A stretch of 64,000 nucleotides of DNA from a bacterium (GTDB taxonomy: Bacteria; Elusimicrobiota; Elusimicrobia; UBA1565; UBA9628): assembly GCA_021822495.1 (NCBI GenBank), contig JAKAQO010000001.1:186001-250000 (forward strand). Reading direction: 5' to 3'. A program made the translations under genes and the position numbers. Below, piece by piece: positions 15,981-24,585 of this stretch (positions within the stretch are counted from its first letter, which is position 1; each line of letters opens with the position of its first letter). The notes under the pieces were generated by a model. The model worked only from the letters and a program-made list of their open reading frames with translations, did not search any database and was not told where the DNA came from.

Positions 15981-16547
15981 ATGATTAGAATTAACCTCGT
16001 TCCGGCGGAAATACTGGCGAAAACAAGAGAAAAAGAGCTTCTTTTTCGCGCGGCCATTGCCGGGGCCTTTATGGTTCTTGTGCTCATCTTTATTTCCTGG
16101 CTCCACTATTACCGGATGACCAAGGAAGGAAGCAACCTTTCCCAAGCCCAGGAAAAATTAAAAAAACTTGAGGTCATTGTCAACGAAGTCAATCAGCTTG
16201 AATCGGAATCCAAAGCCATCCGCTCTCGCCTTGGCGTCATCTCAACGCTCATTAAAGGAAGAACCTACTACCCCTATTTCATGTCTGATTTTGTTAGAAG
16301 CGTTCCCTTTGACATTCAAGTTAAGAGCCTAACCACAACTGGAGGCGGAAGCCAGGCCTCTCCGCTTAAACTCAATATTTCGGCTGGAGCCTCGAACCAA
16401 GACAACATCGCGGAATGGATGAGCCGTCTTAAAACCTCGGGCCGATTTTCAAACATCAATCTTGGAACTGTGACACAAACAGGCGCGGAAGAAAAAACCT
16501 ATAATTTTACATTGACCTCGGTTTACACCAATAATAATATCCGATGA
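15981..16547 (+). CDS. pilN: type IV pilus assembly protein PilN
   Basis: 188 residues. The short cytoplasmic tail MIRINLVPAEI is the conserved PilM-binding motif (INLLP-type). One transmembrane helix (about 24-43) follows, then a coiled coil (LSQAQEKLKKLEVIVNEVNQ) and a periplasmic ferredoxin-like domain. Forms the inner-membrane alignment subcomplex with PilO. Overlaps pilO by ATGA. Confidence 0.9.
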   Translation: MIRINLVPAEILAKTREKELLFRAAIAGAFMVLVLIFISWLHYYRMTKEGSNLSQAQEKLKKLEVIVNEVNQLESESKAIRSRLGVISTLIKGRTYYPYFMSDFVRSVPFDIQVKSLTTTGGGSQASPLKLNISAGASNQDNIAEWMSRLKTSGRFSNINLGTVTQTGAEEKTYNFTLTSVYTNNNIR

Positions 16548-17098
16548 ATCTAAATATCAAATTATCGCCAACCCAACAAAAAATGCTTCTGGCATCCGCG
16601 CTTTCCATCGGCTCGGTAGGGTATCTCTACATCGCTTTTTTCTGGCTCCCTATTTCAAAAAAAGAAGCCGCTATTCAAAAACAGCTTAAAGAAACCAATT
16701 CAAAAATAGAAACCGCGACCCGGCAATCAATGATGGTGTCTCATTTAAAACTTGAAATAGCCCAGCTCAACAAGCAGGCGACCGAAATTTCAAAACAAAT
16801 CCCCAACACAAAAGAGGTGGGAAACACTCTGGTTACAATCAGCCAATTGGCTCAGCAGTATAATGTTTCCATCCTCAGCTTTTCTCCGGGGAAGCAGGTG
16901 CCAAACCCTTATTTTTTCGAGCTTCAATATCCCTTGACCATCGAAGGCCGCTTCCATGACATCGGCAAATTTTTTGCGGCTTTGGCTCTTAAAAAAAGAA
17001 TTTTTAATCTCCAAGACGTCTCCTTTGGCTCCGCAAACGCCGAAACCGGGCTCATTCACGTGAATTTGATTTTATTGGCTTATCAATACAAAACATGA
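16544..17098 (+). CDS. pilO: type IV pilus assembly protein PilO
   Basis: 184 residues. One N-terminal transmembrane helix, a coiled coil (AIQKQLKETNSKIETATRQS), and a periplasmic domain ending QDVSFGSANAETGLIHVNL, where PilO proteins have the 'f..LTLGqgl' type strand pair. Pairs with PilN and links to PilP. Both borders overlap its neighbours by ATGA, typical of a stoichiometric operon. Confidence 0.88.
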   Translation: MNLNIKLSPTQQKMLLASALSIGSVGYLYIAFFWLPISKKEAAIQKQLKETNSKIETATRQSMMVSHLKLEIAQLNKQATEISKQIPNTKEVGNTLVTISQLAQQYNVSILSFSPGKQVPNPYFFELQYPLTIEGRFHDIGKFFAALALKKRIFNLQDVSFGSANAETGLIHVNLILLAYQYKT

Positions 17099-17583
17099 AA
17101 AATCTATTCCTCATTGTTTTGTCCCTTCTTTGCGCCGGAGATGCGCAAAGTTCGATTATTCCCGCTCAAACCAAGCAACCCCCTGTTTCAAAAACTCTTC
17201 CCGCTTCCCAAGCGCCAGCCGCCGCCGCGCCTCAAGCGCTCACCCCCACCATGATTTACACCGCATCCAATCTGCGAGATCCTTTCAGGAAAGCCTCCGC
17301 GGGAAGTTCTTCTGCGCCGCAGAAACCCTTTAAGCTCTCCGATTTCAACATTCACAATCTTATTCTCCATGGGCTAATGATCGGTAGAAAATCCAGTTTC
17401 GCTCTCCTGACAGACGCAAATTATGGGACCAGATTTATTTTCAAAGGAAACCGAATTTACAATTCAAAATGGAAAATAATCCCCGGCGTCACCGGCCATT
17501 TGGATTCACGGCGAAAAACCATCTATCTCAAAGCCCGCGATGGAGATGTCCAAGTCCTTCGCATGAAGGGAGAAAAACGCTAA
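17095..17583 (+). CDS. pilP: type IV pilus assembly protein PilP
   Basis: 162 residues. A signal-like N-terminus (MKNLFLIVLSLLCAGDAQSS) has a Cys at position 13 but no good lipobox. A Pro/Ala-rich linker (about 25-55) is followed by the NLRDPFRKA motif that opens PilP domains, then LSDFNIHNLILHGLMIG (compare 'LxxLxlvGxl') and SFALLTDANYGTRFIFKGNRI. Bridges the PilNO complex to secretin PilQ. Confidence 0.85.
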   Translation: MKNLFLIVLSLLCAGDAQSSIIPAQTKQPPVSKTLPASQAPAAAAPQALTPTMIYTASNLRDPFRKASAGSSSAPQKPFKLSDFNIHNLILHGLMIGRKSSFALLTDANYGTRFIFKGNRIYNSKWKIIPGVTGHLDSRRKTIYLKARDGDVQVLRMKGEKR

Positions 17584-17584
17584 A

Positions 17585-19522
17585 ATGAATAGAGAAAAAA
17601 TGATGCCTAAAATAAAACGCGTTTTAATGGCCGCGCTGATGATTTTCCAAATTATTTCTCCGACCCTCATCATGGCCGCCGAAACTGCAACCGTTCAATC
17701 AGTTCAAGTTTCTCCGGATGAGGTGCAAATTAAACTCAATCGCCAGGAAACCTACGACAGTTTTCTGCTCAAAAGTCCTCCCCGGCTTGTGCTTGAAATT
17801 CACAACTCTCGTTATCCCGCTCCGAAAAAGCAATTGCGGGGCAAGGGCCGCTATCTCAAAAGCGTAAGAGTCGCCCAATTTAAAGATCACCCAACTCCCA
17901 TGGCCAGAGTAGTCTTTGATCTTAAAGGTCTACAGCCCTACCGGATCACCAACCAAGGTTCAGAACTCGTGGTCTTGATCGGAGAAAATAAGGCGCAAGA
18001 CGCAAGCGTCAGCATATCGTTAGCGACCGGAACGGTAGCTCAACCAACTCCAGCCATTGCCCAGCCCCAGCCAAGCGCCCCTGCTTCTCTTCCCAAGCTT
18101 GCGGTGTCAGAACCCGCCCTTAAAAGTATCCAGAAGAAACATTCTCGCCGTCCGCCAGAAGATGGAATCGATATTCTCAGTCACCTATCAAGAGAGCCTA
18201 TTTCCCTTGATTTTGAAAATACCGATATCAGGGACGTTTTAAGACTCTTGGCCGCAAAATCGAAAATCAACATCGTCTACGGTTCCGATGTCAGCGGAAA
18301 CCTCACCCTCCATCTTTCCCATGTTCCATTTGACGAGGCCTTTAGGACTGTTCTTGCCATGATGAATCTCTCGACCATGCAAGTCGGAAACGATATATTG
18401 CGGATACTCACTCCTTCCGCCTTGGCAAAATCTCAAGCAACCGCCGCGACCGTCACCAAGGTCTTAACCCTAAACTACACAAAAGCCGCCGACATTCTTC
18501 CGGAAATCAATGCCGTCAACAAAGCCCAGGGAATCAAGGGAACGACCTTGGCTGACGCAAAAACCAATTCGCTAATTGTCACTGCGCCTCTTGAGGCCGT
18601 TGCCGCAACCGAAAGGCTGGTCAAGGAATTGGATGTCCGCCCCAAACAAGTGCTCATTGAAGCCAAGCTCGTCGAAGTCAGTCTCAACAACAATTTGAAC
18701 CTTGGCGTTCAATGGGACTACCAAGGCGTCAATAATAGCAACATCGGCGGAGCCAATGGACAAAACTTAATCGGAACGATCACCCCTCCCAATTCTCTTG
18801 ACTCGCCCACCCAAACTCCGTTTATCACGAACCCAAATCTTACCAACGGCGCGGGGGCGACCGGAGTTCAGCCGATGCCGACCTCTGGGGCGCTGACCAC
18901 TGTCGCCAATGCCGTTGCTAGAGGAACGGGAGTCAATCTTCCAGCATCCACTATTTTCGGCGAATTGACCCTGGGACGCATCACCAACAGCATGTTTCTG
19001 AGCGCGACGCTTTCAGCCGCCGCCGCAGAAGGAAAACTCAAGGTTCTCTCCGACCCTAAAATCGCGACTTTAAACAACCAAGCCGCCAACATCAATGTAA
19101 CGACCCAAATCCCTTATGTCACCTCCAACGTCATCGCAGGAGGCCTGGGAACGCAAAGTCAAACCGTAACCTATGTCACAACTGGAATTCAGCTCTCCGT
19201 TACTCCCACCATCAACGCGGACGGGCGAATCACGCTGATCATTAACCCGAACGTCAGCCAACCTTCCGTCACGGTCGCTGGAAACGCGGCCACCGGTGCC
19301 CCGGCCATTGATTCCCGCATCGCGCAAACCACTGTTTTAGTCCGTGATGGAGAAACGATCGTGATCGGCGGCCTCATTCACGATTCCGTGACCGATCAAA
19401 TCGCCAAGGTTCCGATTTTGGGAGATATCCCGATTCTAGGATGGCTGTTTAAAAGTAAAAGCGTCGTTCGCACTCGAAACGAGCTTTTAATCTTCGTTAC
19501 CCCCAAAATTTTGGCTGATTAA
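17585..19522 (+). CDS. pilQ: type IV pilus secretin PilQ
   Basis: Outer-membrane pore for the pilus, 645 residues. Signal peptide to about 29; AMIN domain about 35-130 (peptidoglycan anchoring); N0/STN about 195-280 (PISLDFENTDIRDVLRLLAA); NolW/N1 about 295-375 (VLTLNYTKAADILPEIN); secretin core about 375-645 (VLIEAKLVEVSLNNNLNLGV, then IVIGGLIHDSVTDQIAKVP, ending RNELLIFVTPKILAD). Only one AMIN and one NolW module, so it is on the short side. It starts one base after pilP ends. No pilotin gene is adjacent. Confidence 0.95.
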   Translation: MNREKMMPKIKRVLMAALMIFQIISPTLIMAAETATVQSVQVSPDEVQIKLNRQETYDSFLLKSPPRLVLEIHNSRYPAPKKQLRGKGRYLKSVRVAQFKDHPTPMARVVFDLKGLQPYRITNQGSELVVLIGENKAQDASVSISLATGTVAQPTPAIAQPQPSAPASLPKLAVSEPALKSIQKKHSRRPPEDGIDILSHLSREPISLDFENTDIRDVLRLLAAKSKINIVYGSDVSGNLTLHLSHVPFDEAFRTVLAMMNLSTMQVGNDILRILTPSALAKSQATAATVTKVLTLNYTKAADILPEINAVNKAQGIKGTTLADAKTNSLIVTAPLEAVAATERLVKELDVRPKQVLIEAKLVEVSLNNNLNLGVQWDYQGVNNSNIGGANGQNLIGTITPPNSLDSPTQTPFITNPNLTNGAGATGVQPMPTSGALTTVANAVARGTGVNLPASTIFGELTLGRITNSMFLSATLSAAAAEGKLKVLSDPKIATLNNQAANINVTTQIPYVTSNVIAGGLGTQSQTVTYVTTGIQLSVTPTINADGRITLIINPNVSQPSVTVAGNAATGAPAIDSRIAQTTVLVRDGETIVIGGLIHDSVTDQIAKVPILGDIPILGWLFKSKSVVRTRNELLIFVTPKILAD

Positions 19523-19525
19523 GCA

Positions 19526-20938
19526 GTGCTTGTCTTGTGGATTTCCGGCATTCTTTCTCTTGGCCCGGTCTTTGGCGGGCTGATCAATCCCCAAGATGCG
19601 TCCCTGTTCTTTGCCTGGGCAGTCCTGGTCTGGGGAATCGGAAGCGCTTGGACTATTTGGAATAAGGATTTTCATATCCCCAACGCCCGACTCCTAGGAT
19701 GGGCGTCCATTTTAGTCTTCTTATCTTTTATCTCCGCCTATTTTTCGCCAATCCCTACCCAATCCTTTATTGCCTGGAGATCCCTGTTTTTGGGATTATG
19801 GATTATTCCCATGACGGCGCTCATTCCCGTAATATCCCGCGCGCGAATTAATCAAACGATTTTTTTCAGCGCTTATCTTCTCTGCGCCTATGCCATCCTT
19901 CAAATTTTTATCTTCGGGCATTTTGAAGTTTCATCCTTTTTTCCCAATCCCAATATTCTCGCGAGCTTTATTGTTCTTGTCCTGCCCTTGGCCTGGGAGG
20001 AAAAAAAGATATTTTTAACGGCTCTTTTAACGCTCATTCTTCTCGCAACCAAAAGCGTCGGAGCCTGGATGAGCCTGGCGATTGCGGCTTTAATCTTGGA
20101 AAGACAAATGTCCAAGAAAATTAAAATGACGGCTTTGTTTGTTTTTTTTGTCTGCGGAGTTCTAATTTTTAGAAAGCCTCAATTTGACTTCCAAAACCGT
20201 TGGGTTTGGTGGCAAGCGGCGTTGCGCGTAATTTTTAAAAGGCCTTGGCTCGGAGTCGGCCCCGGAGTTTTGACCTATCTCATTCCAACCGAAGTTTCTC
20301 CTCATCTATTGAGATCCCTCTACGCCCATGAATTTTATCTTGAAACTGCGGCGGGGTGCGGGATTAATTATCTCCTGATTTTCCTAGCGGGGCTGTTTTT
20401 CTTTTTCCCAAAGTCTCCCCTGAGACGATTAGCCATTCTCGCCTCTTTAATCCTTGGGTTTTGGGATTACTCTCTTTCTGTCCCAGCCATTTTTTTTATC
20501 TTCTGTTACTTGGCCGCTTCGGAAATTCCGCGAACCGCGGATGTCTTGTCGCTGGGAGACTTAAGATTTCCGCTCGCTCTCCTGGTTTTAGTTTCCACTT
20601 TCGCCTTGTCGCGCCCCGCCTGGGCGCGTTGGCAGGAAGAAAGGCTCAAATCCCAGGGCATTTCTCTTTTTAACCGCAATGCTCCGATAGATCAAGTTCA
20701 TGAGGAATTTCTTAAAGCCCTTTCCTGGGCTCCGGATGCCGATGTCGAAAGGCTTTTAGCCGAGATCGATTTTCAGCAAGGAAAACTTTTAAGCTCGGCC
20801 AAGCGCTGGGAAAAAGCCGCCCAAGAAAATCCCTGCCGCCCTTCAACCTGGAAAGCTCTGGAAAACGCCTATAATTTACTTGGAGAAAAAGAAAAAGCGC
20901 AAGGAATCGCCCGCGAAAGCGTAAACGCCTGTTTATGA
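19526..20938 (+). CDS. O-antigen ligase/polymerase-like membrane protein with TPR tail
   Basis: 470 residues; start is GTG, three bases after pilQ. About ten to twelve hydrophobic helices, a large periplasmic loop containing KRPWLGVGPGVLTYLIP (the R..xxGxGxG pattern of Wzy/WaaL/PglL-like enzymes), then a soluble C-terminal part with TPR-like repeats (RLLAEIDFQQGKLLSSAKRW and ALENAYNLLGEKEKAQGIAR). The family joins or polymerises lipid-linked glycans at the periplasmic face. Its place directly behind the secretin raises the possibility of a pilin oligosaccharyltransferase. Overlaps the next gene by ATGA. Confidence 0.8.
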   Translation: MLVLWISGILSLGPVFGGLINPQDASLFFAWAVLVWGIGSAWTIWNKDFHIPNARLLGWASILVFLSFISAYFSPIPTQSFIAWRSLFLGLWIIPMTALIPVISRARINQTIFFSAYLLCAYAILQIFIFGHFEVSSFFPNPNILASFIVLVLPLAWEEKKIFLTALLTLILLATKSVGAWMSLAIAALILERQMSKKIKMTALFVFFVCGVLIFRKPQFDFQNRWVWWQAALRVIFKRPWLGVGPGVLTYLIPTEVSPHLLRSLYAHEFYLETAAGCGINYLLIFLAGLFFFFPKSPLRRLAILASLILGFWDYSLSVPAIFFIFCYLAASEIPRTADVLSLGDLRFPLALLVLVSTFALSRPAWARWQEERLKSQGISLFNRNAPIDQVHEEFLKALSWAPDADVERLLAEIDFQQGKLLSSAKRWEKAAQENPCRPSTWKALENAYNLLGEKEKAQGIARESVNACL

Positions 20939-22905
20939 TCCGGATCAATTCGACAAGCCGCGCCGCGATTTTTTTCGCCGCCGTTTGTCTGATTCCATTT
21001 CTCTTTCCTTTTGTAAAGGGACTGTCCCCTTTTTGGGGCGATCTCACCTACCTCCAGCATCCCTGGAGAGTTTTTGATAGTCAAAGATTAATGACCGGAA
21101 GGGCTCCCCTTTGGAACCCTTATCTTTATTTTGGAATGCCGCAAATGGCCGCGATGCAAGACGGCCTCTTTTATCCCGCCTCCATTCTTTTTGACTTATT
21201 TCAATTTCCCACTGGGCTTTTTTTCTTTCATGTCTTCCATTATTGGCTGGCCTGTTTTTTGGCCTATCTATGGGTTCGGAAACTCGGATTTTCCCATGAA
21301 TCTGGACTTGGCGCCGGGATACTCTTTGGGCTCAACGGAATATTGATCAGCCGGGAAATATTCACAAATAATCTCCCCATCTTAGCTCTTCTGCCCGCCT
21401 TGTGCCTCTTCGCTTTAAGTCCGCCGCTTTTGGCCGTCACCATTACCTGCGCTTTTTTCTCCGGTCATCCGGAATTCATCATCGGCGGAATCCTGTCCGC
21501 GGGTCTCATCTCTCTCATCAATCAGCCGAAAAAAAGCCGTTTTGCCCTGGTCTTTGTCATGGGATGTATTCTATCCATTCCTCTATCGGGAGCTTTATTA
21601 TGCCCAGCCGCCCAATTATTTTTCCATTCCATTAGATACGCGGGAATCCCTCAAAGTGAAGCCTGGCAATTTCGATTCCAATTCTCCGATTTGAGATTTT
21701 GGATCAGCCCTCTTTTCGCTCTCAACCATCATTTTAGCCCTGCCGTCGATTGGTGGAAATGCGTCTATCTGGGGATCATAGGAAGCATGACTGTCCTAGC
21801 CGGACTGTTCTTTTTGCCGCGCAATAAAAGCGTTTTTTTGACGCTCTGGATATTTCTTGTTATCCTGCTAACCCTCGCCGGTTCCAACCCTTTTTCTTCC
21901 TGGCTGTGGACGCATTTTATCCCATTGCGATTTATTCGCTTTCCCGGAAACCTCACCTATCTCATCCTGATTCCCGCGACCCTCGCCGCCGCCCAGGGAA
22001 TGGAGAGACTGCCAAGGCTGTTAAGAATTCCCTCCTGGCTACCGGCAATTCTAATTGCGACCGAGCTTTCCTTCTACGCCTTTAACGCATTTCCGCTTCT
22101 CCCACGTTTCTTTTTCGCATTTAAAGGCCCCTTGGTGGAATTTTTCCAAAACGATATCGGCAATAACCGCTATCTTCTTTCTCCTTTGGCTCTTGAAAAA
22201 TCCTCCGGCCAAGGATTTTGGGATTGGAAAAGCCGCTTATATGGCCTCACCAATTCCCCTTTTCAAATACCCGCCGCCGGAAATTTTGGTCAGCCCTTGG
22301 TTCCGAAAAACAATTACGCCCTCATGGATTTCCTCTACGGCCCCCAAGGGCTCAAAAACGTGACAAGAATCATGCCCTGGGCCGATATTCAATACCTCCT
22401 CACTCCGTCGAAAATACCGCACCCCTCAAGATTAGATTATCGGGGCCAAATCATCTGGAATCTTTATGAAACTTCTCTCTCTAAAAATTTAAGCCGCGCT
22501 TATTTTCTGTCGCCTCAGGAAGGCGCACGCTTTCCCGCAGGCCTTGTTTCTCCGGGTTCAAATATCGCGCTCAACCCCCTCGCCGTTCATGCCCTCAAAG
22601 AGGTTGACGGTTACCGCATTTCTGGAAATAGGCGTTCCGGCTGGGTTTTTATTTCCGAGCCGAAGTATCCGGGATGGGAAATAGGGCTTAAGACCGACGG
22701 GAAGACAAAGACCATCCAAAGCTCGCCCGCCCTGACCGCTTTTCAAAAAGTTCAAGTTCCCCAAGGGTGGTCCGACTTATTTCTCATTTATAATTCCGCC
22801 ACCGTTGACGGGGGAATCTTCGTCACTACTTTGTCTTTTATATTTTTATTTCTCTACGCCGTTTTTAAAATGGGACAATGGACTCATGAGAATTCTCCTC
22901 ATTAA
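20935..22905 (+). CDS. YfhO-family membrane protein, copy 1
   Basis: 656 residues, many transmembrane helices, and a C-terminal extracytoplasmic beta domain. Typical YfhO signs: WGDLTYLQHPWRVFDSQRL followed by WNPYLYFGMP, and near the end VFISEPKYPGWEI. YfhO-type proteins are GT-C-like and are linked to glycosylation of surface polymers. A paralogue lies at 24582-26414, separated by two glycosyltransferases. The N-terminal codons run through a GGGAC-palindrome repeat (21015-21033). Confidence 0.8.
   Translation: MIRINSTSRAAIFFAAVCLIPFLFPFVKGLSPFWGDLTYLQHPWRVFDSQRLMTGRAPLWNPYLYFGMPQMAAMQDGLFYPASILFDLFQFPTGLFFFHVFHYWLACFLAYLWVRKLGFSHESGLGAGILFGLNGILISREIFTNNLPILALLPALCLFALSPPLLAVTITCAFFSGHPEFIIGGILSAGLISLINQPKKSRFALVFVMGCILSIPLSGALLCPAAQLFFHSIRYAGIPQSEAWQFRFQFSDLRFWISPLFALNHHFSPAVDWWKCVYLGIIGSMTVLAGLFFLPRNKSVFLTLWIFLVILLTLAGSNPFSSWLWTHFIPLRFIRFPGNLTYLILIPATLAAAQGMERLPRLLRIPSWLPAILIATELSFYAFNAFPLLPRFFFAFKGPLVEFFQNDIGNNRYLLSPLALEKSSGQGFWDWKSRLYGLTNSPFQIPAAGNFGQPLVPKNNYALMDFLYGPQGLKNVTRIMPWADIQYLLTPSKIPHPSRLDYRGQIIWNLYETSLSKNLSRAYFLSPQEGARFPAGLVSPGSNIALNPLAVHALKEVDGYRISGNRRSGWVFISEPKYPGWEIGLKTDGKTKTIQSSPALTAFQKVQVPQGWSDLFLIYNSATVDGGIFVTTLSFIFLFLYAVFKMGQWTHENSPH
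21015..21033. repeat. GGGAC(T)GTCCC palindrome inside a coding region
   Basis: AAAGGGAC-T-GTCCCCTTT type imperfect palindrome encoding part of the first membrane segment of the YfhO-like protein (VKGLSPF). It has the same core as the palindromes at 883-903 and 44860-44880. Being inside a gene, it is unlikely to be a terminator here. Confidence 0.5.
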
Positions 22906-23878
22906 AACGGGAGCCTTGGGCGATGTGCTGAGAACGACCGCCCTTCTCCCGCCATTACACCACTTCTACGAAGCGAAAATTGATTGGTTGACATTGAATG
23001 AGGCCAAACCGCTTTTAGAAGGAAACCCCGCTATCAGAAAGATTTTTACCGACCCCAAAGAAATCAATCAAAAATTTGACTGGGTTTTAAGTCTCGAGGA
23101 AAACCAAAACCTGGCTAAGCTTGCCTCAAAAATCGCTTCTCAAAAAATCACCGGAGTGATCTATAAAGAAAAACGCCTATCTTACACCCAAGACAGCGCG
23201 CCTTATTATCAAATGAGCCTTTTAAATCCCGACAAAAAGAAAGCGGATAGGCTTAAATCTCTAAATCAAAAAACTTTTTTAGACCTGTGGCTTTCTCTCC
23301 TGGGCCTTTCGCGATTTAAAAAAAGCGCGCTCGCGCGTCCTCAAATTTTCTTAACAAACTCTGACCGCAAATCCGCCCTCAATTTTGCCAAGCAACACGG
23401 TCTCTCCGGCCACGTCATCGGGTTTAATCCCGGAGCGGGAAGCCGCTGGCCTTCCAAAGAACTCTCCATCCAAAAGTCGCGAGAGATTCTAAAGAAATTA
23501 TCCGCGCTTAAAAAGCCGATTCTTCTCTTGGGCGGGCAAGAAGAGAAAGCGCGAAACCGGGAAATTGCCAAAGACCTGCCTCACGTCTTTTTGCCTCCCG
23601 TTTTGCCGCTCAAACCCTTTGCCGCGCTGATCGATCTTTGTCAGCTTGTGATTACCACCGACAGCCTCGCCTTTCATCTCGCCACTGCGCTCAAAAAAAA
23701 TATTTTGGTTCTCATCGGCCCGACTTCTCAATCGGAACTCGATGTTTTTGGAAGAGGGGAAAAAATCGCCGCTCCCTCTTGCTCCTGCTTTTACCGGCCT
23801 TCCTGTTCAAGAAAAATAAGTTGCCTTAACGCGATTCCGTCCACCCAAATTCTCTTAGCCGCTCGGAAGAATCTATGA
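22886..23878 (+). CDS. glycosyltransferase family 9 (heptosyltransferase-like)
   Basis: 330 residues, GT-B fold. N-terminus MRILLIKTGALGDVLRTTAL is the classic WaaC/WaaF/RfaQ opening; the donor domain shows IGFNPGAGSRWPSKEL and TTDSLAFHLATALKKNILVL with GPTSQSELDVFG. It would transfer a heptose or similar sugar to lipopolysaccharide core or a related glycan in the cytoplasm. The start at 22886 overlaps the YfhO gene by 20 bases; an earlier in-frame start (22805) lacks homology. A CSCFYRPSC segment near the end is Cys-rich and unusual in position. Confidence 0.88.
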   Translation: MRILLIKTGALGDVLRTTALLPPLHHFYEAKIDWLTLNEAKPLLEGNPAIRKIFTDPKEINQKFDWVLSLEENQNLAKLASKIASQKITGVIYKEKRLSYTQDSAPYYQMSLLNPDKKKADRLKSLNQKTFLDLWLSLLGLSRFKKSALARPQIFLTNSDRKSALNFAKQHGLSGHVIGFNPGAGSRWPSKELSIQKSREILKKLSALKKPILLLGGQEEKARNREIAKDLPHVFLPPVLPLKPFAALIDLCQLVITTDSLAFHLATALKKNILVLIGPTSQSELDVFGRGEKIAAPSCSCFYRPSCSRKISCLNAIPSTQILLAARKNL

Positions 23879-24585
23879 ACGCCAAAATTATGGTCTGCGT
23901 TCCCACTTATTGCGAAGCGGAAAACATTTCGCGCCTCATAGAAGAAATATTTTCACTCAAAATTCCTGGTCTTGAAGTCCTCATCGCAGATGACGCGAGC
24001 CCGGATAAAACCGCAGACATCGCCGAAAGCCTTACAACTCGCTATCCAGGCATTCGCGTTTTAAGGCGAACGCCGCCTTATGGACGGGGAGCCGCCGGAC
24101 GGGAAGCCTTTCTCCATGCTCTTCAGGAAAATTTCGATATCGCCGTTGAAATGGACGCCGATTTTTCCCATGACCCCAGGGCCATTCCTTTTCTTTTAGA
24201 CGCTCTTAAAGATTCGGATGTCGTCATTGGCTCTCGTTTCATTGAAGGAGGCTCTGACAGCGAACGCCCGAAAGGGCGCCAAGTTTTGACCCAATGCGCC
24301 AATCTCTATGCGCGCGCTCTCTTAAGGCTTCCAGTTCTGGACGCAAACTCCGGGTACCGCGTCTGGAGCCGCAGGGCTCTTCAAGCCATTCATCCGGAAA
24401 CCCTGCGCGCGCGCGGCCCCGCCATCGTCCATGAAACTCTTTTTAGAGCCGCGAGCGCAAAAATGAGGATACGGGAGATTCCCATTCATTTTGTGGACAG
24501 GAAAGAAGGATATTCAAAGCTCAATTGGGCGAAACTAATTCATGGATACCTTTGGATTTTACGTTTAGCCGTTTTAGGAAAATGA
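23875..24585 (+). CDS. family 2 glycosyltransferase, dolichol/polyprenyl-phosphate mannosyltransferase-like
   Basis: 236 residues, GT-A fold. Seen: VCVPTYCEAENISRLIEEI, the nucleotide-binding IADDASPDKTADIAE, EMDADFSHDPRAIPFLLDAL (the DxD region) and VVIGSRFIEGG. It lacks the C-terminal membrane helices of larger DPM/GtrB proteins. It probably loads a sugar onto polyprenyl phosphate, producing the donor used by the GT-C-like membrane proteins around it. ATGA overlaps at both ends. Confidence 0.9.
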   Translation: MNAKIMVCVPTYCEAENISRLIEEIFSLKIPGLEVLIADDASPDKTADIAESLTTRYPGIRVLRRTPPYGRGAAGREAFLHALQENFDIAVEMDADFSHDPRAIPFLLDALKDSDVVIGSRFIEGGSDSERPKGRQVLTQCANLYARALLRLPVLDANSGYRVWSRRALQAIHPETLRARGPAIVHETLFRAASAKMRIREIPIHFVDRKEGYSKLNWAKLIHGYLWILRLAVLGK